Positions 26,701-36,926 of a stretch of 64,000 nt of DNA are shown here, piece by piece (the stretch's first letter is position 1; every line of letters begins with the position of its first letter). The translations under genes and the position numbers were made by a program. The notes beneath the pieces are model-generated. The model made no database searches. It had not been told where the DNA came from and saw only the letters and a list, made by a program, of their open reading frames with translations. Source of the DNA: an uncultured Bacilli bacterium (lineage in GTDB: Bacteria > Bacillota_I > Bacilli_A > RF39 > UBA660); contig CAKOYD010000007.1 of NCBI GenBank assembly GCA_934130545.1, forward strand, positions 6,062 through 70,061. The letters run 5' to 3'.

Positions 26701-29297
26701 AGTATGATAAACGTGATGATATCATGTCTAGAGGTAATGAGTATGTAGTTAGTTATGTACTTGGTTTAACTAAAGATGGTGTAAGTTCAGTTTATCCAAC
26801 TGCTAAAGAATACGAGGCTGGTGGAGTATTCACTACTGTTTTAGCAGAAAAAGAAAGCCCTAATATTAAGTTATATCCATTAGTTAGTGATAAGAGTTCT
26901 ATTACGTATAAATATAATATTGTGGATGTTGATAAAGCATTGAATGGTAATAAGTTATATTCTAAAGTTAATGATGTAGTTAGTGAGTATTCTTTAGAAA
27001 GTAATTTAGATGGTAGCTTTAAAGTTAGTGGTTTAACTAATGATAGTATTATTAATATTTATTATAGTAAGAATGTATCTAAGACTAATAGTGAGAAAGA
27101 TTTTGTTGAAGATAATTTCTTTGAATATAAATATGATGGGCAATATAAGCTAGATGATAATTTAAGTTATGTTATTAACAATAATAGTTCAAATGGTAAT
27201 AGAGTAAATATTAAATTAGTTGGAAATGATGAAATACTTAATAGGGTATTATCTTATGAAATTACTTTAACGGATAGTAAAGATAATATTTATAAGAGTA
27301 AGTTATGGAATCTTAATAAGTGTTTAGATGATGATACTAATAGATGTATTTATATTGATTATATGATTCTTAAGAACTTAGGTATGCAATCTAGTGTTGA
27401 TAAAGTTAATCCTATTAAAGTAGGTATTAAAGCTTATTATGATAGTGGATTAATTGGTTATGAATTAAAGAGTGATTATTATATATTCCAAAATAATTCT
27501 ACTAGTAAGGAAGATGGTAGTTATATTGGGGTTAATAATTATGGCAATGTTATATTATGGAATAAAGATTTAGGTTTTGGTAAAGGTTATTATACTTATA
27601 CTTTAGGAGAAGATAAGAGTGGTAAGTTTATTACTTTAGTTAATAAAGATAATAATGATCGAAGTGGTAAGACTTATTATGATGTTACTAGTGCTGGTTT
27701 TGTTGGTAGTAAGGGAACAATGGTTCCTAAAGGAGTATCAGTTAATAATGTTAGTACAGATAATGCTACATTTAGTTTTAGTAGTATAGTTCCTAAAATA
27801 TCTATTGATAGTAAGGCTGTTAAATTAGATGGTACAGTTATATCGATGACGGTTGATGGGTATGATCCTGATTACTTTGTTAATGAGAATGGTAAACATT
27901 ATTTCTATATTGATGTTTATGAGAATGAAAGTGATGTAGGTAATGATAGTCTTATTAGAAGAAAGATAAAAGTTGATTATGATAATATTAATGAGATAGT
28001 TATTGATGGTTTAGAAAATAATAAAAGATATTATTATACAGTTAATGCTTACTTATATTATAATAATAAGGCTGTATATACTAGATTATATGATGCTAAA
28101 TATGATGATGATAGAACAGAGTTATATACATTTAGATCATTAGATGGTAGTGATATATTTAATAGAATTAGTGTTGATTTAGAGTTAAGTAAAGATAAAG
28201 GATATTCTGATAGACAGTTAAGAACTACTTTAACATTTATCAAGGGTGAGTATAATGATTATCCATTTAATTTTGATATTCAATATGTATTATGCAATAA
28301 AGGTAGTCAGTGTTCATTAGATAGTGAAGATAAGGTATTAGATGGTACAATTAGTTCTTCTAGTATTAAGGGTACGACTGCTAGTGGATTATACGATTTA
28401 TCAAATATTGATATGGTATATGGCACTAATTATATTATTAAAGCTTATGCTGTTTATAATAATTTAGATGTAAATGGTAATGTAGTTGGTAAGTATGAAG
28501 TACTTCTTAATAATAAAGATGATGTTTATCTAAGAGAACTAGAGAATGTTAAGTTTAGTCTACTTAGAGGTGCTGATTATATAGATGGTAAGTATGTAAT
28601 AGATGCAACTATTAATGTTAGCGATAAAGACCATGTATTAAAGAATGGGGTATATTATGTTAAACTTGTTGATGAAGATAATAATGTAGTTGGTAAGCTT
28701 AAATATACTAATAGTGATGGTGAAGTAGTAACTATTGATGACTATGAGAACTATGCGTTAGATGTTAGTGTTATTAATAGAAAGATTACTTTTACAGATT
28801 TAAAGCCTGAAACTAGATATACTATTATTGTATATGGAGAAAGTTATCGTAATAATTATAATTTAAGTGATGAAGAGAAGAATAGTCATGTGGAAGTTAG
28901 CAGAAGCTTATATTCCTCTAATGATTATGGTGTTTCTACTGGTACAATAGTATTTTCTGCTACAGAGAGAAGCTTTGTTGTAATATTCTCTGAAGGTGTT
29001 AATTTAAGTAGGATTACTAAAGTATTTTATAAGATTCATACAATAAATGATCTTCAATATATTCCAGATGATAGTTATGATATAGGTGCAGATGGTAAGA
29101 AGTTTGAAAGAAGTAATGAAGATGAAGACTTTACACTTACTATAAATCCTGAAGGAATAGTTAATCAGATTAATTCGGTATATGTTGGTTCAGTTAGTTT
29201 TATAGTTAAAGATGATGAGGGTAATTTACATTTATTAGAAAATCCTAAATGGGAGAATAAAGAGTTTGCTTATACTAAGGATACAAAGAAGGGTTAG
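23748..29297 (+). CDS. giant N-anchored surface protein with FN3-like repeats
   Basis: The ATG at 23748 is chosen; an in-frame GTG lies at 23736. The 1849 aa protein has a signal anchor at about residues 10-32 and no LPXTG motif or C-terminal TM, so it should be N-in/C-out. A membrane-proximal domain (about 33-260) is followed by a Gly/Asn/Asp/Ser linker (about 255-305), then about 1500 residues of repeating Ig/FN3-like beta domains, seen as recurring Y.Y.I...-type strands (TRYTYNIYRKED, RYYYTVNAYLYYN, TRYTIIVYGESY). The tail is Lys-rich. The two following genes share the anchor-domain-linker plan, and all lie immediately upstream of an F1-like ATPase. Function unknown; adhesion or surface machinery is inference. 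Confidence 0.7.
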   Translation: MGKLINKRFLFILGISVISLVMLIGGMFYLFDDSDNTFVKSGYILNPMSANSTRYYFDKGTSYHTNLSLLIVFNDVDKDDVKVNKDSFVHYLDGDMSFLKNGAILDLGTINKSMATYYNITDKSLVKYSNGGYTIDNKDDVLTIENFIGRISDNRYIVAGANVRLVYGADNIETKGDYFEITYVENGVVNIENQEVKLQMAAQDAKILVNDDIVISLGAKKINYGTDGVMSITEITIDGNENIEVIPKDEYKDNSSSSNGGNGSGGSQGNDGTNGDGNGNGGTGGDGNGGTGGDGNGSGSDDKPNSVIDDYNLIKLKDVKIDATSIEVMFDVSDKLKEQLILQVINTATGKRIYTSILNEDNKIESLTPNSNYLFTVSSSNGDKEYYQGLFRTDVLGVELTKVYATSSSLTYMVKVMEESVVSDLTLKLYRFDSESNEEVFISSYDIKAEDAYDGYNAVFDNLDSNTIYTAVIDNISLSSYQYTGVYTISNNAITLKEIPNFNNLSVLVNAEGSSFELSIKDIKDKDNAITRYTYNIYRKEDVSNNVDDLKTIIKPITKNNASSVSVLVDNNDPNKLSSEENYVYNVVIEYFDNEKYVEYASVYSDDFIMSGEAKIIFERDDELTTYNKIVANIKLVDNSCIVFMDGRTNCNLENNIYIKVSEDNNYSNVSPKIIPIEFDLETLTYKLELNDLIENTRYRIEVFADIDRKDGNGVIFNSLLGQTIMSTKALANLNVSFEDAGSSELHPINSNIKFNPVNGTSDAQLKYTIDALKRVDAYLYYGNVSDNVNAGVLLGNTSYLSSNGVNIGELFYENKFNLTNGDAFGLDLDDLRNEDGELSPYYTIAIYAYYDEDGKLPIVLNNNIYAYKINELLLMGKIEEPKLLVNPISNGKSDYRFDKLIDDSTVVGYKLTAAFDKLGLENHGFTIDKFNIYVYLKSELESGIVKPVDFYILEDGKLKGVNTISVDNPASGIENTIYMDYGSEYDKRDDIMSRGNEYVVSYVLGLTKDGVSSVYPTAKEYEAGGVFTTVLAEKESPNIKLYPLVSDKSSITYKYNIVDVDKALNGNKLYSKVNDVVSEYSLESNLDGSFKVSGLTNDSIINIYYSKNVSKTNSEKDFVEDNFFEYKYDGQYKLDDNLSYVINNNSSNGNRVNIKLVGNDEILNRVLSYEITLTDSKDNIYKSKLWNLNKCLDDDTNRCIYIDYMILKNLGMQSSVDKVNPIKVGIKAYYDSGLIGYELKSDYYIFQNNSTSKEDGSYIGVNNYGNVILWNKDLGFGKGYYTYTLGEDKSGKFITLVNKDNNDRSGKTYYDVTSAGFVGSKGTMVPKGVSVNNVSTDNATFSFSSIVPKISIDSKAVKLDGTVISMTVDGYDPDYFVNENGKHYFYIDVYENESDVGNDSLIRRKIKVDYDNINEIVIDGLENNKRYYYTVNAYLYYNNKAVYTRLYDAKYDDDRTELYTFRSLDGSDIFNRISVDLELSKDKGYSDRQLRTTLTFIKGEYNDYPFNFDIQYVLCNKGSQCSLDSEDKVLDGTISSSSIKGTTASGLYDLSNIDMVYGTNYIIKAYAVYNNLDVNGNVVGKYEVLLNNKDDVYLRELENVKFSLLRGADYIDGKYVIDATINVSDKDHVLKNGVYYVKLVDEDNNVVGKLKYTNSDGEVVTIDDYENYALDVSVINRKITFTDLKPETRYTIIVYGESYRNNYNLSDEEKNSHVEVSRSLYSSNDYGVSTGTIVFSATERSFVVIFSEGVNLSRITKVFYKIHTINDLQYIPDDSYDIGADGKKFERSNEDEDFTLTINPEGIVNQINSVYVGSVSFIVKDDEGNLHLLENPKWENKEFAYTKDTKKG
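24510..24655 (+). repeat. Gly/Asn-rich linker-coding low-complexity repeat
   Basis: Imperfect iterations of GGTGGTGATGGCAACGG-like units encode a Gly/Asn/Asp/Thr linker. The stretch is much more GC-rich than its surroundings and uses GGC, GAC and AAC codons rare elsewhere. It is prone to length change by slippage. Confidence 0.8.
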
Positions 29298-29306
29298 GAG
29301 ATAATT

Positions 29307-30740
29307 ATGAGGAGAGAGTATAATTTGAAAAATAAAATAAATTTTGTTGTAATAGGGGTATTATCAATTTTAATAATTATAATTTTCTCCTTATTTATTA
29401 TTAAATTTGTTAGTATAAAGAGGGTTGAATACTCACTTAATAAAGGTACTGTTTTGTTTGATGCTGATTATAATAAACTTAATATTGATAAGAGCGTTAT
29501 TATGAAGTTAAAATGGAATGGTAATTATTATATAAGTAGTGAAGATAATGATACTATTTTAGGAAGAAGAGTTGTAGCGTATAATGAACTTACTAAGAAT
29601 TTAGATCTATATGGTAAGTATTATGAGATACTTAGTAATGGTGAGGTTAATATTGATAAAGATATTACTAATATTAATACTCAAAGTGAGAGTAAGTTCT
29701 ATAAGTTGGAAGATAGAAAGTATTTACTTGTTGATAGAAGTATTAGAAGTAGTGATGGTGCACTTGATACTAGTAATTATTTAATAGTTGAGTTAGATAA
29801 ACAAGGTAATGCTTTGTTATTAAATAATGAAGTTCATTATAAGACTTTATCTGAAGCAATTATTAATACTAGTAGTTATAGTTTTGATGTGGCTAATGAA
29901 ATTCTTTCTTTTGGAGAAGATAAAATAGATTTAAAACAAATTATTGGTAGTAGTAATCAATATAAACCTAGTGATAGTTCTAGTGATGGTACTGATGGTA
30001 ATGGCGGAACAGGTGGCAATGGTGGATCCGGTAATGGAAGTGGAAATGGTTCAGGAAATGGAACAGGTACTGGAGGTAATGGCACAGGAGGTAATGGTGG
30101 TATTGCTACGGGTGATAATGGTGTTATAAATAATGGTGAAGATGGCGAAGACGTTGTTATTAAGAAAAAGAAAACATCAGTACTTAGCGTAGTTCCTTCA
30201 ATAGATAGTATTAGTGTTGATTATTTTGTATATGATCCTAATGATGAATATAAGAGTGTTTATGTTATTGTTAGTGATGGTGTTAATAGTAATACAGTAT
30301 ACTTATCAAAGAGTAATACTAATATTATTCTTAATGGATTAAAGATGGGTACTAAGTATAATTTGAAGTTTATGTTTAGTTATTTAGATAGTGAAGGTAA
30401 GATGTTATTAGATAGTTTTAGTGAGATAGATGTTAGTACTGTTTATCCTAGTTATCAAGTATCTTTAGTTAAGGTATCAAAGGTTAGTAATGAACTTAGT
30501 TTTCGTATTAGTTTAGATTCTAGATATATTATTGATAAAGCTAATGTTAGTTTAATTATTGATGATGTTGTAGTAGATAGTAAGAGTGTTAGTGTAAGTG
30601 AGAATGCTAAGAGTGTAGTAGATAGTTTTGTTCTTCCTAATATTGATAAGGGTAGTGTAGTAGTTATTAGATTAAATAGTGTATCTAGTAATGGTGTAGT
30701 TATTAATAGTAATAGTTATTATCAATATATTAATGAGTAA
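29307..30740 (+). CDS. N-anchored surface protein, paralogous layout to the 1849-residue protein
   Basis: A 477 aa protein starting 9 bp after the giant surface protein, with an AGGAGAT ribosome binding site. Signal anchor at about residues 11-34 (FVVIGVLSILIIIIFSLFIIKFV), membrane-proximal beta domain (about 35-215) with the same order of elements as the previous protein (YSLNKGTVLFDADYN compared with YYFDKGTSYHTN there), then a Gly/Asn/Ser/Thr linker (about 225-275) and two FN3-like domains to the C-terminus. No sortase motif. The close spacing implies cotranscription. The shared juxtamembrane domain suggests the three proteins contact a common membrane partner, possibly the ATPase membrane part encoded downstream; this is inference. 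Confidence 0.65.
   Translation: MRREYNLKNKINFVVIGVLSILIIIIFSLFIIKFVSIKRVEYSLNKGTVLFDADYNKLNIDKSVIMKLKWNGNYYISSEDNDTILGRRVVAYNELTKNLDLYGKYYEILSNGEVNIDKDITNINTQSESKFYKLEDRKYLLVDRSIRSSDGALDTSNYLIVELDKQGNALLLNNEVHYKTLSEAIINTSSYSFDVANEILSFGEDKIDLKQIIGSSNQYKPSDSSSDGTDGNGGTGGNGGSGNGSGNGSGNGTGTGGNGTGGNGGIATGDNGVINNGEDGEDVVIKKKKTSVLSVVPSIDSISVDYFVYDPNDEYKSVYVIVSDGVNSNTVYLSKSNTNIILNGLKMGTKYNLKFMFSYLDSEGKMLLDSFSEIDVSTVYPSYQVSLVKVSKVSNELSFRISLDSRYIIDKANVSLIIDDVVVDSKSVSVSENAKSVVDSFVLPNIDKGSVVVIRLNSVSSNGVVINSNSYYQYINE
29980..30122 (+). repeat. Gly/Asn-rich linker-coding low-complexity repeat
   Basis: Imperfect iterations of GGAAATGG/GGTAATGG-type units encode a Gly/Asn/Ser/Thr linker in the 477-residue protein, similar in amino acid makeup to the linker at 24510-24655 but built from partly different codons. 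Confidence 0.75.
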
Positions 30741-30752
30741 AGGAGTAGGGGT

Positions 30753-31481
30753 ATGAAAATAATAGAGAAGATTAAAGGTAATTATAAAGTTATAGTGCCT
30801 ATATTAGTTATATTATTGTGTGTTATTAGTTTTATATTTATATATAGTGATTATAAGTATAAGAGTAAGAGAAATATTAAAGAGATAGAAGTATTTCAAT
30901 ATTTATCACAGGATAAGTTAGAGTATAAGGCTAATGTTAGTTATAATCATGATAATAAAATTATGGATTTAGTACCTAAGGGTCTTACTATTGAATATAA
31001 TTCTATGCCTGTATATTATAGTTCTTCAGATAGGGTAATATTTCCTAAAAGTATGGATATAGTATTTCCTTTAAAAGATATTAAAGAGTATCAGATGGAT
31101 AAGTATGGTGTTTATTATAAAGAAGATAATATGCATTATTTAGGAGATACAGGTAGTTTTAAAGATTATAATTATTTCTTTATATATGATTATAAAGATT
31201 TATATTTCTTTCCTGATGATGTAGATGTATATATTGATGATGTTTTTTATACACATCTTAGTGCTATGTCATATTTAACTACTGGTGGTGGTTATACATT
31301 ACAATACTTTGATAAAGAAGAAGATAAAGTAGAGATAGTGGATATTGAGAATAAGGTAGTAGTAGTTAAAAATGAAAATTATGAAGTTAATGTTAGTTTT
31401 GATTATTTAGTTGTTTATAATCGTGAGGTAATGTTATCTAGTAGTGATTCAAAATTAAAAAGTATTAATGAATTAAATTGA
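30753..31481 (+). CDS. N-anchored surface protein, short member of the trio
   Basis: A 242 aa protein 12 bp downstream of the 477-residue protein with a GGAGTAGGGGT ribosome binding region. It has an N-terminal TM (about residues 13-32) followed by one Tyr/Asp-rich extracytoplasmic domain (VFQYLSQDKLEYKANVSYNHDN, YYFPDD-type strands, SYLTTGGGYTLQYFDKEEDKVEIVDIENKVVVV). It appears to consist only of the membrane-proximal domain of the two larger proteins, without linker and FN3-like repeats. The final part of the gene carries the consensus promoter of the F1-like ATPase cluster. No family name can be given; a role as a structural subunit of the same surface assembly is inference. Confidence 0.6.
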   Translation: MKIIEKIKGNYKVIVPILVILLCVISFIFIYSDYKYKSKRNIKEIEVFQYLSQDKLEYKANVSYNHDNKIMDLVPKGLTIEYNSMPVYYSSSDRVIFPKSMDIVFPLKDIKEYQMDKYGVYYKEDNMHYLGDTGSFKDYNYFFIYDYKDLYFFPDDVDVYIDDVFYTHLSAMSYLTTGGGYTLQYFDKEEDKVEIVDIENKVVVVKNENYEVNVSFDYLVVYNREVMLSSSDSKLKSINELN

Positions 31482-31507
31482 CATGGTGGTTATTGTTGAG
31501 ATATAAT
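31478..31507 (+). promoter_or_regulatory. consensus promoter of the F1-like ATPase cluster
   Basis: TTGACA (31478-31483), an 18 bp spacer and TATAAT (31502-31507), a perfect pair of boxes. The -35 overlaps the stop codon of the surface protein, so the ATPase can be expressed apart from or in addition to the surface genes. Confidence 0.85.
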
Positions 31508-31519
31508 TAATTATAGTAG

Positions 31520-31792
<273 letters not shown>

Positions 31793-31793
31793 T

Positions 31794-32555
31794 ATGGCAC
31801 TGGTAATTGTTATTGTATGTGTGGTTATGATAATTTTAATATTATTCATGTTTTTAATACTTAAGAATACTGTTAAAATTGTTAATAATCAGACTAAATC
31901 ATATTTTGTTAATAAGCTTCAAGATTACGATGATTTAATTTTAGCTAAAGAGAATAAACTTAATGAAATAGAGGAATTATTAAAGAATAAAAAACAGGGT
32001 AATAAAGAAGAAAATAAATTGAATAAAGAGTCGGGGTATGCTTTTGATACTGATGTTATTGATTTGTTTAATCAAACACAGTATCGTGATAATAATATAT
32101 TTGAACTAAATAAAAAGATAGAAGAGAATTTTAATGTTAATTATGAAGAATTAATTAAAGATTTTATTTCTCTTACAAAGGGTAAAAATAATTATAAATT
32201 TTGTTTAAATTTAAGAGATAAGTTTACTAGTGATGTTATATATACTTTAAAGACGAAGAGTGGTCTTGATAGAGAAGAATATTATAAAGAATTACTTACT
32301 GAGGAAGAGTTTAAAGTATATGAAGCATTTAAAGTTATTGTTAGTGATAATAGTGTAGAGAATTTTATTTCTTATTTAGATGAACTTATTAGTTTGAATG
32401 ATCCTACTATTAAGATTTTAGTGGGTAATAAGAAAGAAAATTATGATTATTTAAATAAATATATTAAGACTATTTATTCTGATAAGATATATAAGGGAAT
32501 TAAGATAATATATAGAGATAAGATATATGATTTTAGTTTGAGTGAAAGGAATTGA
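31794..32555 (+). CDS. F-type ATPase peripheral stalk protein, b/delta-like fusion
   Basis: A 253 aa protein with one N-terminal TM (about residues 2-24), a charged coiled-coil stretch (about 30-90) as in subunit b, and a helical delta-like middle. The C-terminus (IYKGIKIIYRDKIYDFSL) matches the GGxxxRIGDKxxDxS strand that ends delta/OSCP subunits. It thus seems to combine b and delta in one chain; no separate delta gene is present. Only 1 bp separates it from the c-like gene and no clear ribosome binding site is seen, so translation is probably coupled. It should form the stator that holds the alpha/beta head. Confidence 0.7.
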   Translation: MALVIVIVCVVMIILILFMFLILKNTVKIVNNQTKSYFVNKLQDYDDLILAKENKLNEIEELLKNKKQGNKEENKLNKESGYAFDTDVIDLFNQTQYRDNNIFELNKKIEENFNVNYEELIKDFISLTKGKNNYKFCLNLRDKFTSDVIYTLKTKSGLDREEYYKELLTEEEFKVYEAFKVIVSDNSVENFISYLDELISLNDPTIKILVGNKKENYDYLNKYIKTIYSDKIYKGIKIIYRDKIYDFSLSERN

Positions 32556-32559
32556 TAGT

Positions 32560-33939
32560 ATGGATGATATATTTTTAAATGATTTAAATGAATCTATAGA
32601 TAATATTAAGAATAATAATAATGTTTATACTGCTGGTAAGGTTATTAAAGTTAACGAATATATTATTGAAGTATCAGGATTAAACGATATTAGTTTTTAT
32701 GAGAAAGTTAATGTTGATGATAAGGCTAATGGTTATGTATTTGGTATATATCCTGATCGTGTAATTGTTGCTTTGGTAAATGTATATGATGTTGTTAAAC
32801 CTGGTGATATTGTTTATGGCTTAAAGAAAGAGTTTAAATGTTTATTTAGTCTTGATTCAGTTGGTAAGGTTATTGATATATTTGGTAATGATTTAATAGC
32901 AGGTAAGAAATTTGATAACTTAGTAGAGATTAGTGTTGAGAATAAGAGTACTTCTATTATGGATAGGGGTACGGTTAATAGAGAATTACTTACGGGTATT
33001 ACAGGTATTGATTTATTATATCCAATTGGTAAAGGTCAAAGACAGCTTATTATTGGTGATAAAAAGACTGGTAAGACACAGTTATGTTTAGATACAATCG
33101 TTAACCAAAAAGATAAGAATGTATTATGTATTTATGTAGCTTTAGGTAAGACTAAGAAAGAAGTAAAAGATATATATTATGAACTTACTAAGAGAGGGGC
33201 TGCTAGTTATACTATTATTATTGCATCATTTCATGATGAACTTCCGACAAGAACTTATTTAACTCCTTATGTAGCTTTATCAATAGCAGAAACTTTTATG
33301 GCTCAAACTTATGATGTATTAGTATGCATTGATGATTTAAAAAAACATGCGGATATTTATAGACAGATATCACTTGCTAGTAAAAAGACTCCTGGTAGAG
33401 ATGCATATCCTGCTGATATTTTCTATGCTCATAGTAGATTGTTAGAAAGAGGTTGTCAGCATATTAATGGTGGTTCTATTACTATCTTGCCTATTGTTGA
33501 AACAAAGGGTGGAGATATTACTGATTATATAGCTACTAATATTATTAGTATTTGTGATGGACAGATTGTATTATCTAGTAAGAACTTTACAAAAGGTGAG
33601 AAACCAGCAATTGATTATGGACTTTCAGTATCGAGATTAGGTGGTAATGTACAGGATGATAATATGAAGAAAGTTGGTAGTAAGGTTAGAATTCAGTTAT
33701 TGTCTTATCTTGATGTTAGAGAAATATATGAACTTGCTAACTTTGATGAGATGAGCGATGAACTTAAAGATAGACTTACTAATGGTAAGAAGATATTAGA
33801 TAATTTAAGACAATATAGATTTAGTCCTAGAACAAAGAAAGAAATGTTAGATAGTTATAAGTTTATTATGGATAGTGATAAAATAGAAGAAGAAAAGAAA
33901 GATGAATTATATAGTGAAGAAAATATATTTGTCGATTAG
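32560..33939 (+). CDS. F1-like ATPase subunit alpha
   Basis: The ATG at 32560 is chosen (AAAGGA 9 bp upstream). The 459 aa product is shorter than the usual 500-510 aa. It shows the alpha-type P-loop GDKKTGKTQ, the DAYPADIFYAHSRLLERG block, NGGSITILPIVETKGGD and the arginine-finger motif LSVSRLGG that completes the catalytic site on beta. The non-catalytic alpha role fits (no catalytic Glu after the P-loop region). Residues diverge from housekeeping AtpA in many places. It is followed by beta 18 bp downstream, giving the order alpha-beta-epsilon-X-gamma rather than alpha-gamma-beta-epsilon. I call it F1-like and give no atpA symbol because the complex lacks a functional Fo. Confidence 0.88.
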   Translation: MDDIFLNDLNESIDNIKNNNNVYTAGKVIKVNEYIIEVSGLNDISFYEKVNVDDKANGYVFGIYPDRVIVALVNVYDVVKPGDIVYGLKKEFKCLFSLDSVGKVIDIFGNDLIAGKKFDNLVEISVENKSTSIMDRGTVNRELLTGITGIDLLYPIGKGQRQLIIGDKKTGKTQLCLDTIVNQKDKNVLCIYVALGKTKKEVKDIYYELTKRGAASYTIIIASFHDELPTRTYLTPYVALSIAETFMAQTYDVLVCIDDLKKHADIYRQISLASKKTPGRDAYPADIFYAHSRLLERGCQHINGGSITILPIVETKGGDITDYIATNIISICDGQIVLSSKNFTKGEKPAIDYGLSVSRLGGNVQDDNMKKVGSKVRIQLLSYLDVREIYELANFDEMSDELKDRLTNGKKILDNLRQYRFSPRTKKEMLDSYKFIMDSDKIEEEKKDELYSEENIFVD

Positions 33940-35554
<1,615 letters not shown>

Positions 35555-35555
35555 T

Positions 35556-36089
35556 ATGAATAGTGTTGATATTTTAAGTAATTTTATTGTATTTGCGGCA
35601 ATTGCTGTTGTATTCTTATTAGCGTTATTTATTTATTTTAAGATATCTTTAAAGAAATATGATGTTAATAGTGATAAAGTTAGATTTTATGGTTTATTTT
35701 TAGGAATGGATAATGGTTCAATTATTGCATTTAGTATGATTACTTTAAATTTTATATTTTTAGCTTGGTTAATGATTAGTTTTGTTGGTATAAATTGGCT
35801 TTATGTTGGAGTATCTTATGTATTAGTTATTATGGCGACAATAATTAGTAAACAATATAATAGAATATTCATTAATATAGTATTTAATGGAATTAATTGT
35901 TTGTGTGTATTTCTAGCTAATTATGTATATAATTACTTTATGAAAGATAGTAGTATATATTTGTTAGTTATATTAGCTTTTGTTATTATCTTTGTATTTT
36001 TATATTTATTATATATTACTTTTAAATGGTTAAATGAGGTTATTACTAAGAATAAGTATTTAGTTAAGAAGCAATATAAGAAATTATAG
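35556..36089 (+). CDS. unknown multi-TM protein inside the F1-like ATPase cluster
   Basis: The ATG at 35556 is used (GAAGAGGG 5 bp upstream; the frame is also open from a TTG at 35541). The 177 aa protein is strongly hydrophobic with about five or six TM segments (FIVFAAIAVVFLLALFIYF, IIAFSMITLNFIFLAWLMISFVGI, LYVGVSYVLVIMATII, IVFNGINCLCVFLANYV, YLLVILAFVIIFVFLYLLYITF). It sits where a gamma gene would be expected, between epsilon and gamma. It is not a recognisable subunit a: no conserved membrane Arg or LxxPxxR-type helix is seen. It may be the membrane partner that replaces Fo-a and anchors the stator or links to the surface proteins; this is inference. Confidence 0.6.
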   Translation: MNSVDILSNFIVFAAIAVVFLLALFIYFKISLKKYDVNSDKVRFYGLFLGMDNGSIIAFSMITLNFIFLAWLMISFVGINWLYVGVSYVLVIMATIISKQYNRIFINIVFNGINCLCVFLANYVYNYFMKDSSIYLLVILAFVIIFVFLYLLYITFKWLNEVITKNKYLVKKQYKKL

Positions 36090-36097
36090 GTGATGGT

Positions 36098-36862
36098 ATG
36101 AGAGTTAAGAATGTTGTTAAGGTTATGAATTTTAACGCGTTATTAAATGTTGATAAGGCTATTAAGAAGGCCTCTAAATATAAGAATGTTGGGGAAGAAA
36201 TTACTAGTATTCTATCTAGAATTATTTATAATAAGAATATTGTTTTAGATAAAAAGAGTTTAAAAGCTGATCCTAATAAACCTAAATTAAATATATATAT
36301 TGCTAATGATTATGGTTTTTGTGGTAATTTTAATAGTGAGATCAATAGAAGTTTAAGAGAAGATAAAGATTGTTATAAGATTATTATTGGTAAGAAGATA
36401 ATATTTAGTGATGATTTAACTTTACTTAAGATACATAAAGATGATTTTTTTACGAGATTTGGGGAGATAGAGAATATCTTAAGAAATGGTGTTGTTAGTA
36501 ATTTATATAGTGAAGTTAATGTATATTATAATCATTACTATTCTTCTACTAGTTTTGGGTTTGTTAAATTGCAATTATTTCCAGTAAAGTTAGAAGGGGA
36601 ATTATATGAAGGAGAAGACTTTATTACTGAGACAGATATTAGTAAAGTTTTAGCTAGTTTACTGGGATTTTATATGTGCTACCAAATAATTATGTGTGAA
36701 AGTATTTCGGAAGCAGCTGAGAATGTTTTAAGAAGTCAGATTACTAGTTCAGCATTAGATAAGATAGAGGAAAAAGAAGAAGAAGATAGATTATTAGAGA
36801 ATAAGAGAAAGAAAGAAATAAGTGTAAAGAAAAGTGTAGAAAACTTTAAAAAGATTATGTAA
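36098..36862 (+). CDS. F1-like ATPase subunit gamma
   Basis: A 254 aa protein. The central Rossmann-like part has NDYGFCGNFNSEI, matching the conserved SDRGLCGGFN of gamma, and the C-terminal helix reads CESISEAAENVLRSQITSSALDKIEE, matching ESxASENxARMxAMxxATxNA. The N-terminal helix is short, and the tail after the conserved helix is an extra run of charged residues (EEKEEEDRLLENKRKKEISVKKSVENFKKIM). Gamma is the rotor shaft that turns in the alpha/beta head, so its presence together with a c-like ring argues for a genuine rotary device. An AGGTGAT ribosome binding site is present. It is the last gene of the cluster before a new promoter. Confidence 0.8.
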   Translation: MRVKNVVKVMNFNALLNVDKAIKKASKYKNVGEEITSILSRIIYNKNIVLDKKSLKADPNKPKLNIYIANDYGFCGNFNSEINRSLREDKDCYKIIIGKKIIFSDDLTLLKIHKDDFFTRFGEIENILRNGVVSNLYSEVNVYYNHYYSSTSFGFVKLQLFPVKLEGELYEGEDFITETDISKVLASLLGFYMCYQIIMCESISEAAENVLRSQITSSALDKIEEKEEEDRLLENKRKKEISVKKSVENFKKIM

Positions 36863-36877
36863 AGAAAAGTTATATTA

Positions 36878-36906
36878 TTGACAATATTTTTGATAAAATA
36901 TATACT
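36878..36906 (+). promoter_or_regulatory. promoter of the coiled-coil protein
   Basis: TTGACA (36878-36883), 17 bp and TATACT (36901-36906), 20 bp upstream of the start at 36927. Confidence 0.8.
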
Positions 36907-36926
36907 TATAATAGAGGTGGGATATA

